Numbered from the stretch's first letter, positions 1 to 6,963 are shown. The stretch is 12,358 nt of DNA from Actinomycetota bacterium (GCA_012719015.1 JAAYBE010000360.1:1-12358); one strand, 5' to 3'. Program-made: numbers and translations. Notes: a model not told the origin generated them from the letters alone.

Positions 1-866
1 GGCTCTGCCGCCGCGGCCTCCGCCTTCTCGGCCGCTTGTGCCTCGGCGGCGGCCTTCTCGGCGGCGGCCTTCTCGGCGGCCTCGGCCTCCGCTGCCGCCA
101 CTGCCGCCGCCACCGCGGCCTCCTCGGCCGCCTTGCGCTCGGCCTCAGCCTTCAGCTCGGCCTCAGTGAGCAGCTGGCGGCCCTGGGCCACCGCATCGGC
201 CATGGTGCGGATGATCAGCGAGCAGCTGCGGATGGCGTCGTCGTTGCCGGGGATGATGTAGTCGATCTCGTCCGGGTCGCAGTTCGTGTCCACGAGCCCG
301 ACGATGGGGATCCGCAGCTTGCGCGCCTCCTTGACGACGATCGCCTCCTTGCGGGGGTCGACCACGAACACGGCGGCCGGCAAGCGCTCCATGCCGGCGA
401 CGCCGCCGAGGTTCTGCTCCAGCTTGCGGAGGTCGCCGCGCAGCTGCATGGCCTCGCGGGTCGGCAGCAGGTCGAGCGACCCGTTCTCCGAGAGCTCGCG
501 CAGCTCGTGCATGCGCTTGATGCGCTTGCTCAGCGTGGCGTAGTTGGTGAGCAGACCGCCGAGCCACCGGTTGGAGACGTACGGCATGCCCACACGCTCC
601 GCCTGCTCCCGGATGGACTCCTGGCACTGCTTCTTGGTGCCCACGAAGAGTACGCTGCCGCCGCGTTCGGCGGTGCGCTTGAGGAACTCGCACGCCTCAT
701 CGATGAGGACGGTGGTCTTCTGCAGGTCGATGATGTAGATGCCGCCACGCTCGCCGAAGATGAACTGCTTCATCTTGGGGTTCCAGCGGCGGGTCTGATG
801 GCCGAAGTGGACGCCGCTCGTGAGCAGGTCCTTCATGCTCACCGTGTGCTGCGGGACTGCAGGCAA
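1..866 (-). CDS. rpsB: 30S ribosomal protein S2, 3' end cut by window edge
   Basis: S2 is a small-subunit ribosomal protein that assembles late at the head-body junction. The protein is recognisable from SGVHFGHQTRRWNPKM near the N terminus, FGERGGIYIIDLQ, VGTKKQ, NRWLGGLLTN and the C-terminal core segment IPIVGLVDTNCDP. I place the start at a TTG (864-866), giving MPAVPQHTVSMKDLL, because AGGAGG (872-877) lies 5 nt upstream. The internal ATG at 836 has no such site and would remove the usual N-terminal residues. No stop is reached: 288 codons are visible. The S2 core ends near residue 230. The remaining 58 or more residues are almost only Ala, Glu and Lys, a low-complexity tail of a kind known in actinobacterial S2 proteins. 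In many bacteria tsf follows, but that would be off-window. A 274-nt gap separates it from the sigma gene, so it probably has its own promoter. Confidence 0.96.
   Translation of the reverse strand, partial: MPAVPQHTVSMKDLLTSGVHFGHQTRRWNPKMKQFIFGERGGIYIIDLQKTTVLIDEACEFLKRTAERGGSVLFVGTKKQCQESIREQAERVGMPYVSNRWLGGLLTNYATLSKRIKRMHELRELSENGSLDLLPTREAMQLRGDLRKLEQNLGGVAGMERLPAAVFVVDPRKEAIVVKEARKLRIPIVGLVDTNCDPDEIDYIIPGNDDAIRSCSLIIRTMADAVAQGRQLLTEAELKAEAERKAAEEAAVAAAVAAAEAEAAEKAAAEKAAAEAQAAEKAEAAAAE
44..81 (-). repeat. 15-bp tandem repeat in the S2 tail
   Basis: The + strand unit CGGCGGCGGCCTTCT occurs at 44-58 and again without a gap at 59-73, followed by a partial third copy at 74-81. In the rpsB frame it encodes five-residue Glu/Lys/Ala repeats. 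The period is a multiple of three, so unit gain or loss would keep the frame. It belongs to the low-complexity tail and is not a separate element. Confidence 0.8.
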
Positions 867-870
867 GACT

Positions 871-1060
871 GCCTCCTTCTGAGAACGGTTAGAACGGCGC
901 CGTCCGGCACGGGAGCGCCGGCAGCGGACACCGCCTCTCTGTTCCGGCGGACGGGTCAGTGGAATCGGGCGTGGCGGCCCCCCGGACACCGGGGGCCTCG
1001 CGCCCGACACCGCCACGGACCGGGGGGTCCGCCGGGTCGGGGTGGACACAACGACAGATG
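871..1060 (-). other. Structured 5' leader of rpsB
   Basis: If transcription starts just below the -10 element at 1061-1069, the rpsB leader is about 190 nt. Several inverted repeats are visible. GGACC (1017-1021) and GGTCC (1026-1030) close a 4-nt loop. A very GC-rich hairpin spans 976-997, with arms ggccccccgg and ccgggggcc around a 3-nt loop. GTGGCGG (971-977) pairs with CCGCCAC (1010-1016). TCGGGCG (965-971) pairs with CGCCCGA (1001-1007). CCGCC (931-935) pairs with GGCGG (946-950), and CCGGC (904-908) with GCCGG (917-921). The pairings 971-977/1010-1016 and 965-971/1001-1007 cross each other and share position 971, so they would be alternatives. S2 is known to repress its own mRNA in proteobacteria; a similar role here is inference. 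In such GC-rich DNA some helices arise by chance. Confidence 0.4.
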
Positions 1061-1069
1061 ATGCTACCA
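1061..1069 (-). promoter_or_regulatory. Probable rpsB promoter, extended -10 TGGTAGCAT
   Basis: On the minus strand TGG precedes TAGCAT, fitting the extended -10 form TGNTANNNT. It sits in the AT-richest patch of the gap between the sigma gene and rpsB. No good -35 hexamer lies 16-18 bases upstream; GTGACA is present but only 13 bases away. An extended -10 can compensate for a poor -35. The predicted start site is near 1054. Confidence 0.45.
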
Positions 1070-1080
1070 GTTTCGCCGCT

Positions 1081-1097
1081 GTCACGCCAGGTCACGC
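1081..1097 (-). repeat. Direct repeat GCGTGAC-CTG-GCGTGAC next to the rpsB -10
   Basis: On the minus strand GCGTGAC occurs twice (1091-1097 and 1081-1087) with a 3-bp spacer, a period of 10 bp or about one helical turn. Relative to a start near 1054 it covers roughly -27 to -43, over the missing -35 hexamer. OmpR/PhoB-family response regulators bind tandem direct repeats of about this period. Which protein binds here, if any, cannot be told from the sequence. Confidence 0.4.
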
Positions 1098-1140
1098 GCG
1101 GCGACCGCGGAGCCCGCCCGTGCAGGGCCGTCCCGCAGTC

Positions 1141-1932
1141 TCAGCCGATCGCGGCGGGCTCGACCTCGTCGCGCAGACGGCCCTTGAGCCGCAGGATGGC
1201 CTTGGTGTGCAGCTGGGAGACCCGCGACTCGGTCACGCCGAGCACCTCGCCGATCTCGCGCAGCGTCAGGTTCTCGTAGTAGTAGAGCGCGATCACGATC
1301 TTCTCGCGCTTGGGCAGGGCGTCGATGGCCGCCGCCAGTCGGACCTTCATGTCGCTCAGGTCGAGCATGCGTGTGGGATCCTCGGCCTTGGGGTCCTCCA
1401 GAGTGTCGATGAGTGACGCCTGATCGCCGTCGGAGCCTGAGATGGACCACAGCTCGTCGAGGGCGACGATGCTGGTGTTGGAGATCTGCGTGAGCGCCTG
1501 CTGGAACTCCTCCACGCTGAGACCGAGCTCTGCGGCGATCTCGTGGTCGGACGGCGCCCGCTGCAGGCGGTTCTCGAGGATCGCGCAGACCTTCTCGATC
1601 TCGCGTGCCTTGCTGCGCACCGAGCGGGGCACCCAGTCGAGGGAGCGCAGCTCGTCGATGATCGACCCCTTGATGCGGGAGATGGCGTAGGTCTCGAACT
1701 TGATCTCGCGGTCAGGGTCGAAGCGCTCGAGCGCTCCGATGAGACCCAGGAGGCCGTAACTGATGAGGTCGGACTCCTCGATGTGCGCGGGCAGGCCGTT
1801 GCTCATGCGGCCCGCGACGTATTTCACGAGAGGTGAATACGCCAGGATGAGGCGGTCGCGCGCCTCTTTCTCGCCCTGGAACTTGTACCGCGCCCAGAGC
1901 TCTCTCACCTTCTGTTCGTCCAAACGGGTCAT
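1141..1932 (-). CDS. whiG: Alternative RNA polymerase sigma factor, FliA/WhiG (sigma-28) type
   Basis: A group-3 sigma-70 family factor of 263 residues that redirects RNA polymerase to a specific promoter set. Region 2 covers about residues 28-110 (YSPLVKYVAGRM, then FDPDREIKFETYAISRIKGS and DELRSLDWVPRSVR). Region 3 follows, and region 4 is at about 206-251 (LPKREKIVIALYYYENLT, then a helix-turn-helix around LREIGEVLGVTESRVSQ). These segments match Streptomyces WhiG and bacterial FliA very closely. In streptomycetes WhiG controls sporulation; in motile actinobacteria and other phyla the same family controls late flagellar genes. The window does not show which applies, and no anti-sigma (RsiG or FlgM) gene is present. 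The ATG start has GAGGGG 8-9 nt upstream, overlapping the xerC stop. Only 12 nt separate it from xerC, so the two are probably co-transcribed. Confidence 0.93.
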   Translation of the reverse strand: MTRLDEQKVRELWARYKFQGEKEARDRLILAYSPLVKYVAGRMSNGLPAHIEESDLISYGLLGLIGALERFDPDREIKFETYAISRIKGSIIDELRSLDWVPRSVRSKAREIEKVCAILENRLQRAPSDHEIAAELGLSVEEFQQALTQISNTSIVALDELWSISGSDGDQASLIDTLEDPKAEDPTRMLDLSDMKVRLAAAIDALPKREKIVIALYYYENLTLREIGEVLGVTESRVSQLHTKAILRLKGRLRDEVEPAAIG

Positions 1933-1944
1933 GGAGCCGGCCCC

Positions 1945-2937
1945 TCAGGCCCGCGGATGGTGCAGATCGTAGGTCCGCCGCAGGTGAGCTCCACTCACAT
2001 GGGTGTAGACCTGTGTGGTGGAGACCGATGCGTGCCCAAGCAGCTCCTGGATGGCGCGCAAGTCAGCCCCTCTCTCGAGCATGTGGGTCGCGTACGCGTG
2101 CCGCAGCATGTGCGGCGACGCCGGATCGATGCCCGCCTCGCGACTGTATTTTACTACGAGCCGGCGGACGTCCGACGTGAGCAGCGGTCTGCCGCTCCGC
2201 GAGAGCAGCAGGACCGCCTCGCGCCGGCGGCCGGGAGCCTCTGTGTCGACGGTCGTGGCGGCGAGTCCCGCATGGCGTTCAAGCTCGCCGCGGCCGCGCT
2301 CGAGGTAGCGCCGCAGGGCGGCGGACGCCTCCTCGCCGAGCGGCACGACGCGGGTCTTGCCGCCCTTGCCGCGGACCACGATCTGAGCCTCCACGGCTCG
2401 CACGTCGCCCAGGCGGAGCCGCACCAGCTCCATGGTGCGCAAGCCGCAGCCGTAGAGCATCTCGAGGATCAGGCGGTCGCGCAGGGCGAGCGGGTCGGTG
2501 CCCTCGGTCGCGGCGACCAGTCGCTCCACCTCGGAGAGACTCAGGACGCGCGGCAACCGACGACGCCGGCGCGGACCGGGCAGGCCCCGCGCCGGGTCCG
2601 CCGCGAGCGTCCCTCTCTCGGTGAGGTGACGGGTGAAGCCGCGCAGGGTCGAGAGTTTGCGCGCCAGTGTGGCCGGGGCGTAGCCGCGACGCCCGAGGTC
2701 GGCGCAGAAGCCGCGCACCCGACGGCGGTCGAGCCCGATGACCGTGAGGTCGTGCTCAGTGAGCCACTCCAGCAGCTGCTGCAGGTCCGAGGCGTAGGAC
2801 CTCAGGGTGGCTGCGCTGGCGCCGGCCACCTCGAGATCGCGCAGGAACGCCCGATGCAGGCCCGACGGATCGGCCCGCGCCGCGCAGTCGTCTGTGGTGT
2901 CGGTCTGTCGGGCGCCGCTCTCGTGCGGAGTTGCCAA
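1945..2937 (-). CDS. xerC: Tyrosine recombinase XerC (chromosome dimer resolution type)
   Basis: A site-specific recombinase of 330 residues, of the kind that acts with a partner at dif to resolve chromosome dimers. The SAM-like N-terminal DNA-binding domain covers about residues 25-115 and the catalytic domain about 130-325. The catalytic set is complete: Arg167 (CGLRTMEL), Lys194 (GKGGKTR), His276 and Arg279 (HMLRHAYATH), His302 (LGHAS) and nucleophile Tyr311 (TTQVYTH). The ending TYDLHHPRA resembles XerC more than XerD. The start is a TTG with a GGGGGTG ribosome-binding site about 4 nt upstream; no ATG suits better. A short acidic/basic insert lies at about 225-242. It lies 64 nt below dprA and 12 nt above the sigma gene. 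Nothing mobile surrounds it, so I read it as the housekeeping enzyme and not a phage integrase. Confidence 0.9.
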   Translation of the reverse strand: MATPHESGARQTDTTDDCAARADPSGLHRAFLRDLEVAGASAATLRSYASDLQQLLEWLTEHDLTVIGLDRRRVRGFCADLGRRGYAPATLARKLSTLRGFTRHLTERGTLAADPARGLPGPRRRRRLPRVLSLSEVERLVAATEGTDPLALRDRLILEMLYGCGLRTMELVRLRLGDVRAVEAQIVVRGKGGKTRVVPLGEEASAALRRYLERGRGELERHAGLAATTVDTEAPGRRREAVLLLSRSGRPLLTSDVRRLVVKYSREAGIDPASPHMLRHAYATHMLERGADLRAIQELLGHASVSTTQVYTHVSGAHLRRTYDLHHPRA

Positions 2938-3001
2938 CGCGCACCCCCTGAGGCGACCTAGCTTTCAACGCGCGGCGCGCGCCTTCCTGCCTCGGCTCAC
3001 C

Positions 3002-4213
3002 TCAGACCCGCAGGAGCCGATACCTCCCCCCGTCCTCGCGCCGCGCCAGCCCCTCGATCTCGAGACCGCTGACCGTGGCGGCCGCGGCGGCGACGGAGAG
3101 GGCGCAGCGCCGGGCCAGCTCGTCCACCGTGGCCGGCGCGTCCTGCAGAGCCTCGAGCACGTCGCGCACGGCGGAGCCGTGCGAGGGGGACACCGACGGC
3201 GGGGCGTCCTCCCCCGTCTCCCCCGGCCTCACAGACGGGACGCCGATGGCGGCGAGTACGTCGTCGACGCTCTCGCAGACCCTGGCCCCCTCCGCGATCA
3301 GACGGTTGGGCGCCTCGCTGAGGCGCCTCCCGGCCTCGCCGGGGACGCACAGGACCTCCCTCCCCAGGTCGGCGGCGTGCGCGACGGTGATCCGCCCTCC
3401 GCTCCGCCTGGCGCCCTCGACGAGCACCACGGCTCTCCCCAGGGCCGCCATGACCCGGTTCCTCGCCGGGAACCGCCAGGCGCGCGCGGACACACCCCAG
3501 GCGAACTCGCTGAGGATGAGACCGTCGCGGACGACGCGCTCGTACAGGCGCAGGTTGCGGCGCGGATAGACGACGTCGGCGCCGCAGCCGAGCACCGAGA
3601 CCGTGCGGGGGAGCCCGGCGGGAGACGGAGCGGGCGCGTCCAGAGCGGCCGCCTGGGCGACGGCGTCGATGCCCAGTGCGAGGCCGCTCACCACCGCCAG
3701 CCCCCGCCTGGCGAGATCGCCCGCCAGCCGTCGCGCCATCTCCTCGCCGTAGGCGGACGGGGAGCGCGTGCCCACCACGGACACGAGGGGCGCATCCGCG
3801 ATGGCGGCCAGACGGGTCCGGACCGCGGCGCCGTCTGGCCCCCCGCGCGCGAACAGGCAGAGCGGGGGATCGGGGAGATCGCGCAGCTGGTCGGGATAGA
3901 GCGGTTCGTTCCAGGCCACCACCAAGTCGCCGGGAGGGCGGCTCTCCATGCGCTGCAGGGTGACCCCCGGACCGGCGGCGAGCGCCGCGGCGAACCGCCC
4001 CTCATCGGTCGCCTGCTCCACGGACGCAGCCGCCTCTCCGCCCCGCGTTCGCCGCCTCGGGACCTCCCGTCGCGCGAAAGCGGCGATATCCGCCGGATCC
4101 TGCGCGAGCACCGCGGCTGTGGTACGGCACTCACGCACCAGCCGGCCGATGAGGCCCGGACGCCAGGAGGCGAGCGTCCCCAGCCACACGCACATCGCCC
4201 GAGTCCCGGGCAT
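3002..4213 (-). CDS. dprA: DNA processing protein DprA (Smf)
   Basis: DprA binds incoming single-stranded DNA and loads RecA during natural transformation; many non-competent bacteria also keep it. Numbering from the ATG at 4213 gives 403 residues. A variable helical N-terminal region precedes the Rossmann-like core at about 140-310 (VSVVGTRSPSAYGEEMARRL, VVSGLALGIDAVAQAAAL, VLGCGADVVYPRRN, FPARNRVMAALGRAVVLVEG, GREVLCVPGEA). A winged-helix C-terminal domain lies at about 347-400. The motif SGxAxGIDxxAH has Gln187 in place of the usual His. The start is uncertain: a GTG at 4234 would overlap comM by 17 nt, GTG at 4225 and ATG at 4195 are also in frame, and none has a clear ribosome-binding site. 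I chose the ATG 4 nt after the comM stop. The close coupling with comM suggests a shared transcript. Confidence 0.92.
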   Translation of the reverse strand: MPGTRAMCVWLGTLASWRPGLIGRLVRECRTTAAVLAQDPADIAAFARREVPRRRTRGGEAAASVEQATDEGRFAAALAAGPGVTLQRMESRPPGDLVVAWNEPLYPDQLRDLPDPPLCLFARGGPDGAAVRTRLAAIADAPLVSVVGTRSPSAYGEEMARRLAGDLARRGLAVVSGLALGIDAVAQAAALDAPAPSPAGLPRTVSVLGCGADVVYPRRNLRLYERVVRDGLILSEFAWGVSARAWRFPARNRVMAALGRAVVLVEGARRSGGRITVAHAADLGREVLCVPGEAGRRLSEAPNRLIAEGARVCESVDDVLAAIGVPSVRPGETGEDAPPSVSPSHGSAVRDVLEALQDAPATVDELARRCALSVAAAAATVSGLEIEGLARREDGGRYRLLRV

Positions 4214-4217
4214 CCGC

Positions 4218-5756
4218 TCAGGCACCGGGTTCACCGCGCCGGTCGCGGTAGCTGAGGCTCTCGCCGATGTGCTGCACCGCGATCACGTCGGATCCGTCGA
4301 GGTCGGCGATGGTGCGCGCGACCTTGACGACGCGGTCCGCGGCGCGCGCGCTCAAACGCATGCGGTCGTAGGCCTGGTCGAGCAGGGCGGCCGCCGCCGG
4401 GTCGAGGCGGCAGGACGTCCGGAGCTGACGAGCGTTCATGTGGGCGTTGGCGTACACGCCGGTGCTCGCCAGCCGGCGTACCTGCCGGTCCCGCGCCCGC
4501 CCCACACGCGCCCGGATCGCCGCCGACGCCTCGGACGGACGCCGCCCGCGGCGCGCCGCGGGCGGCACTCGGGGGACGTCGAGCCGGAGGTCGATCCGGT
4601 CGAGCAGAGGACCGCTGAGACGGGAGCGGTACTGCTGCAGCCTGTGGCCCGAACAGACGCACTCACGTTCGCGGTCGCCGCGGAAGCCGCACGGGCACGG
4701 GTTCATCGCGGCGACCAGCATCAACCGGGCAGGGAACGTGACCGACGTGAGCCGGCGGCTGATCGTGACCTCACCGTCCTCGAGCGGCTGACGCAGACCC
4801 TCGAGCGCGGCGAGCCTGTACTCGGGGAACTCGTCGAGGAACAGCACACCGAGGTGCGCGAGGCTGACCTCGCCCGGACGCGGCGTGCCGCCGCCCCCGA
4901 TCAACCCGGGCGAGGAGATGCTGTGGTGCGGCGCCCGGAAGGGCCGCCGCACCACCAGCGGCTGGCCGGGCGGCAGGAGCCCCGCCACGCTGTGGACGCG
5001 CGTGATCTCGAGGGCCTCCTCACGCGTGAGCGGAGGCATTATGCCGGGGAGGCGCCGGGCCAGCATCGTCTTGCCGGCGCCGGGCGGGCCTGTCATGAGC
5101 ACGTTGTGCGCTCCGGCCACTGCGATCTCGAGGGCGCGCTTGACGACCTCCTGCCCGATGATGTCGGCGAAGTCGGCCTCGTCGTCCAGCGCAGCGGCGA
5201 GCAGGCTGTCGAGGTCGGCGGGCGCGGCGGCCTCTCCGCCGCCCGCCTCCAGTTGCGTCACGGCCTCGGTGAGCGTCCGCGCCGGATAGACCTCCAGCCC
5301 CGGCACCAGCGCGGCCTCGCCGGCGTTGCCGGCCGGGAGGATGAGCCCGCGCACGCCGCGCGCCCGCAGGCTCTGCGCGACGGCGAGCGCCCCCGCGACG
5401 GGCCGCACGCTCCCGTCCAGACCCAGCTCGCCGACCGCGGCCAAAGGGCCCCGACCGTCGGCTCCGTCCCTGACCTGACCCGTCGCCGACAGGAAGGCCA
5501 GCGCGATGGGCAGGTCGAACGAGGGCCCCTCTTTGCGCAGATCTGCCGGGGCGAGGTTGACGGTGATGCGCCGGGACGGGAACTGGTATGAGGAGTTCAC
5601 GATCGCGGCGCGCACCCGCTCGCGGCTCTCCTGCACCGCCGCGTCGGGCAGGCCGACCACGCTGAAGGCCGGCGCCGCCGGCACGACGTCGGCCTCCACC
5701 ACCACGGGGTGGCCCTGGAGGCCGTTCAGGGCCTCGGTCTCGATCCGCGCCAACAT
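4218..5756 (-). CDS. comM: ComM/YifB family AAA+ ATPase (Mg-chelatase-like)
   Basis: A 512-residue protein of the YifB/ComM family, close to the usual length. In Vibrio, ComM is a hexameric helicase that promotes branch migration when transformed DNA is integrated. The N-terminal Lon-protease-like ChlI domain runs from about 1 to 165 (FSVVGLPDAAVQESRERVR, AGELGLDG-type segment near 108). The AAA+ module follows: Walker A GPPGAGKT at 223-230, RAPHHSISSPGLIGGG at 274-289, and Walker B VLFLDEF at 304-310. A cysteine cluster at 354, 356, 366 and 368 starts with NPCPCG and is typical of the family. An arginine-containing segment RSRLSGPLLDRIDL lies at 377-390, and the C-terminal Mg_chelatase_C domain covers about 415-505. 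The ATG start has AGAGG 5 nt upstream. It is followed at once by dprA, a functional pairing seen in many genomes. Confidence 0.94.
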   Translation of the reverse strand: MLARIETEALNGLQGHPVVVEADVVPAAPAFSVVGLPDAAVQESRERVRAAIVNSSYQFPSRRITVNLAPADLRKEGPSFDLPIALAFLSATGQVRDGADGRGPLAAVGELGLDGSVRPVAGALAVAQSLRARGVRGLILPAGNAGEAALVPGLEVYPARTLTEAVTQLEAGGGEAAAPADLDSLLAAALDDEADFADIIGQEVVKRALEIAVAGAHNVLMTGPPGAGKTMLARRLPGIMPPLTREEALEITRVHSVAGLLPPGQPLVVRRPFRAPHHSISSPGLIGGGGTPRPGEVSLAHLGVLFLDEFPEYRLAALEGLRQPLEDGEVTISRRLTSVTFPARLMLVAAMNPCPCGFRGDRERECVCSGHRLQQYRSRLSGPLLDRIDLRLDVPRVPPAARRGRRPSEASAAIRARVGRARDRQVRRLASTGVYANAHMNARQLRTSCRLDPAAAALLDQAYDRMRLSARAADRVVKVARTIADLDGSDVIAVQHIGESLSYRDRRGEPGA

Positions 5757-5802
5757 GACGTCCTCTTCTCCGGCCCGCCGTCGCCGTCCCCGGCCATGCC
5801 GG

Positions 5803-6177
5803 TCATCCGTCCCGCGTGAACGCCGCCTCGAGGTGACGTACCTCAGGCGGACGCGCCGCCGCGTCGACGGCGACGATGTCGAAGCGCACCTCGCTCACGC
5901 CGGTCAGCGCCCACGGCCGCGCCGCCAGCCAGAGCTCGGCGAGGCGCGCGACTTGACGACGCTTGCGGCCGTCCACCGCATCCTCGGGCGTGCCGTAGTC
6001 CGTGCTGCGCCGCGCCTTGACCTCGACGAAGGCGAGCACGTCGCCGCGGCGCACGATCAGGTCGAGCTCGCCGCGACCCACGCGCACGTTGCGGCCGACG
6101 AGCGACCAACCCTCTGTGACGAGATGACGGGCCGCAGCCGCCTCTGCGATACGGCCGAGATGTCGACGGGAGTCCAT
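5803..6177 (-). CDS. yraN: YraN family protein (UPF0102), endonuclease-like fold
   Basis: A 124-residue member of UPF0102, a widespread family with the Holliday-junction-resolvase or restriction-endonuclease-like fold but no settled function. The motif order is typical: GRIAEAAAARHLVTEGW (helix 1), then GELDLIVRRGDVLAFVEVKAR at about 36-56, which supplies the Glu, Asp and Glu-x-Lys residues of the PD-(D/E)XK-type site. DAVDGRKRRQVARLA follows, and a final strand has VRFDIVAVD. The family often sits between rnhB and comM/dprA, as here, which hints at a DNA-related role without proving one. The ATG at 6177 has no recognisable ribosome-binding site; a -10-like TAGGCT lies 6 nt upstream, so translation from a leaderless transcript is possible. 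It lies 106 nt below rnhB and 46 nt above comM. Confidence 0.9.
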   Translation of the reverse strand: MDSRRHLGRIAEAAAARHLVTEGWSLVGRNVRVGRGELDLIVRRGDVLAFVEVKARRSTDYGTPEDAVDGRKRRQVARLAELWLAARPWALTGVSEVRFDIVAVDAAARPPEVRHLEAAFTRDG

Positions 6178-6183
6178 GTCGCC

Positions 6184-6189
6184 AGCCTA
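6184..6189 (-). promoter_or_regulatory. Possible -10 element for a leaderless yraN transcript
   Basis: On the minus strand TAGGCT lies 6 nt upstream of the yraN ATG, so initiation at the usual distance would fall at or next to the start codon. There is no Shine-Dalgarno sequence. Leaderless genes with this spacing are common in actinobacteria. No clear -35 is seen, so the call is tentative. The rest of the rnhB-yraN gap (6190-6283) holds nothing I can assign. Confidence 0.3.
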
Positions 6190-6283
6190 GAGCGCAGGCG
6201 GCGTCCCGCGGAGGGTGTCGATCGGCATCCCCGGGTGACGCTTGAGGATCGTCGACCTGCCGCTCGTACGGCCTGGAGGATCC

Positions 6284-6943
6284 TCAGTGGTCCCGTGCGA
6301 TGTCCGGATCCAGCTCGAGTTGCCGGTAGGCGGCGGCCGCGAAGGAGAGTCTGTGGAGGTCGCAGACGCCGTGCCTGCAGATCGCCGCCTGGTGGGCGGC
6401 CGTCGCGTACCCCACGTGACTGTCGAAACCGTAGGCCGGGTAGTCGTCGTGCAGACTGCGCATGAGGCGGTCGCGCGTGACCTTGGCCACGATGGAGGCG
6501 GCGCCGACGGCGGCGGAGAGGCGGTCGCCGCCGACCAGCGCCCTGTGCTCCCGACCACAGCCCGGCAGGCGGAAGCCGTCGACCAGGACGACGTCCGGCG
6601 CCGGCCGGAGCAGCTCGACCGCCCGCGTCAGCGCGCGCAGGTTGCAGCGGTGGAGGCCCTCCCGGTCGATCGTCGCCGGCGAGCAGAGCACGACCACCAC
6701 CTGCCGGGCGCGGCCCAGGATCTCGGCGTAGAGGGACTCGCGCCGGGAACGACTGAGTCGTTTGGAGTCGTCGAGGCCGGCGAGGGCCTCGCGGTCGGCC
6801 GCGTCCAGCGCCGCGTAGTCCAGAGAGACCGCAGCCGCGGCGAGCGGCCCGGCGAGACAGCCGCGGCCGGCCTCGTCCGCGCCCGCGACGGTCGCTCCGT
6901 CGCCGCCGCCGGCCTCCAGATCGAACGCGATGCGCCGGCTCAC
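6284..6943 (-). CDS. rnhB: Ribonuclease HII
   Basis: RNase HII cuts the RNA strand of RNA/DNA hybrids and starts removal of single ribonucleotides misincorporated in DNA. Numbering from GTG 6943 gives 219 residues. The family residues are present: Asp23-Glu24 in AGADEAGRG, DDSKRLS at 58-64, Asp122 in LVDGF, and Asp140 in GGDRLSAAVGAASIVAKVTR. The 18-residue distance between the last two acids equals that of the E. coli enzyme. The C-terminal YGFDSHVGYATAAHQAAI block is also typical. The frame stays open upstream to 7141 within lepB, but the extra 66 residues are Arg/Gly-rich and unlike any RNase HII, so I reject them. The chosen GTG follows the lepB stop by 20 nt and has only a poor ribosome-binding site, suggesting translational coupling to lepB. 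Confidence 0.92.
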   Translation of the reverse strand: MSRRIAFDLEAGGGDGATVAGADEAGRGCLAGPLAAAAVSLDYAALDAADREALAGLDDSKRLSRSRRESLYAEILGRARQVVVVLCSPATIDREGLHRCNLRALTRAVELLRPAPDVVLVDGFRLPGCGREHRALVGGDRLSAAVGAASIVAKVTRDRLMRSLHDDYPAYGFDSHVGYATAAHQAAICRHGVCDLHRLSFAAAAYRQLELDPDIARDH

Positions 6944-6963
6944 GGCCGCGACCGGGCCGCGGC

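Noticed and set aside
36..1061. Open frame of 341 codons on the + strand
   Set aside because: It is antisense to rpsB and its leader, with a low-complexity Gly/Leu/Arg start that mirrors the S2 tail.
1945..2937. Integrase of a mobile element
   Set aside because: The gene is a complete XerC-like recombinase in a conserved housekeeping order. There is no attachment site, tRNA, excisionase or phage gene nearby.
2938..3001. Promoter in the dprA-xerC gap (TTGAAA followed by GCTAGG)
   Set aside because: The hexamers are not at a workable distance, and no TANNNT lies 16-18 bp below TTGAAA.
2807..4255. Long open frame of 482 codons on the + strand
   Set aside because: It lies antisense to dprA and the end of comM. 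The product is Arg/Gly/Pro-rich with no family motif, as expected opposite a high-GC gene.
3948..5591. Open frame of 547 codons on the + strand
   Set aside because: It is antisense to comM, whose motifs are intact on the minus strand. It is a composition artefact.
6187..6228. 13-codon reading frame (MPIDTLRGTPPAL) between rnhB and yraN
   Set aside because: It has no ribosome-binding site and no family likeness. A frame this short is expected by chance.
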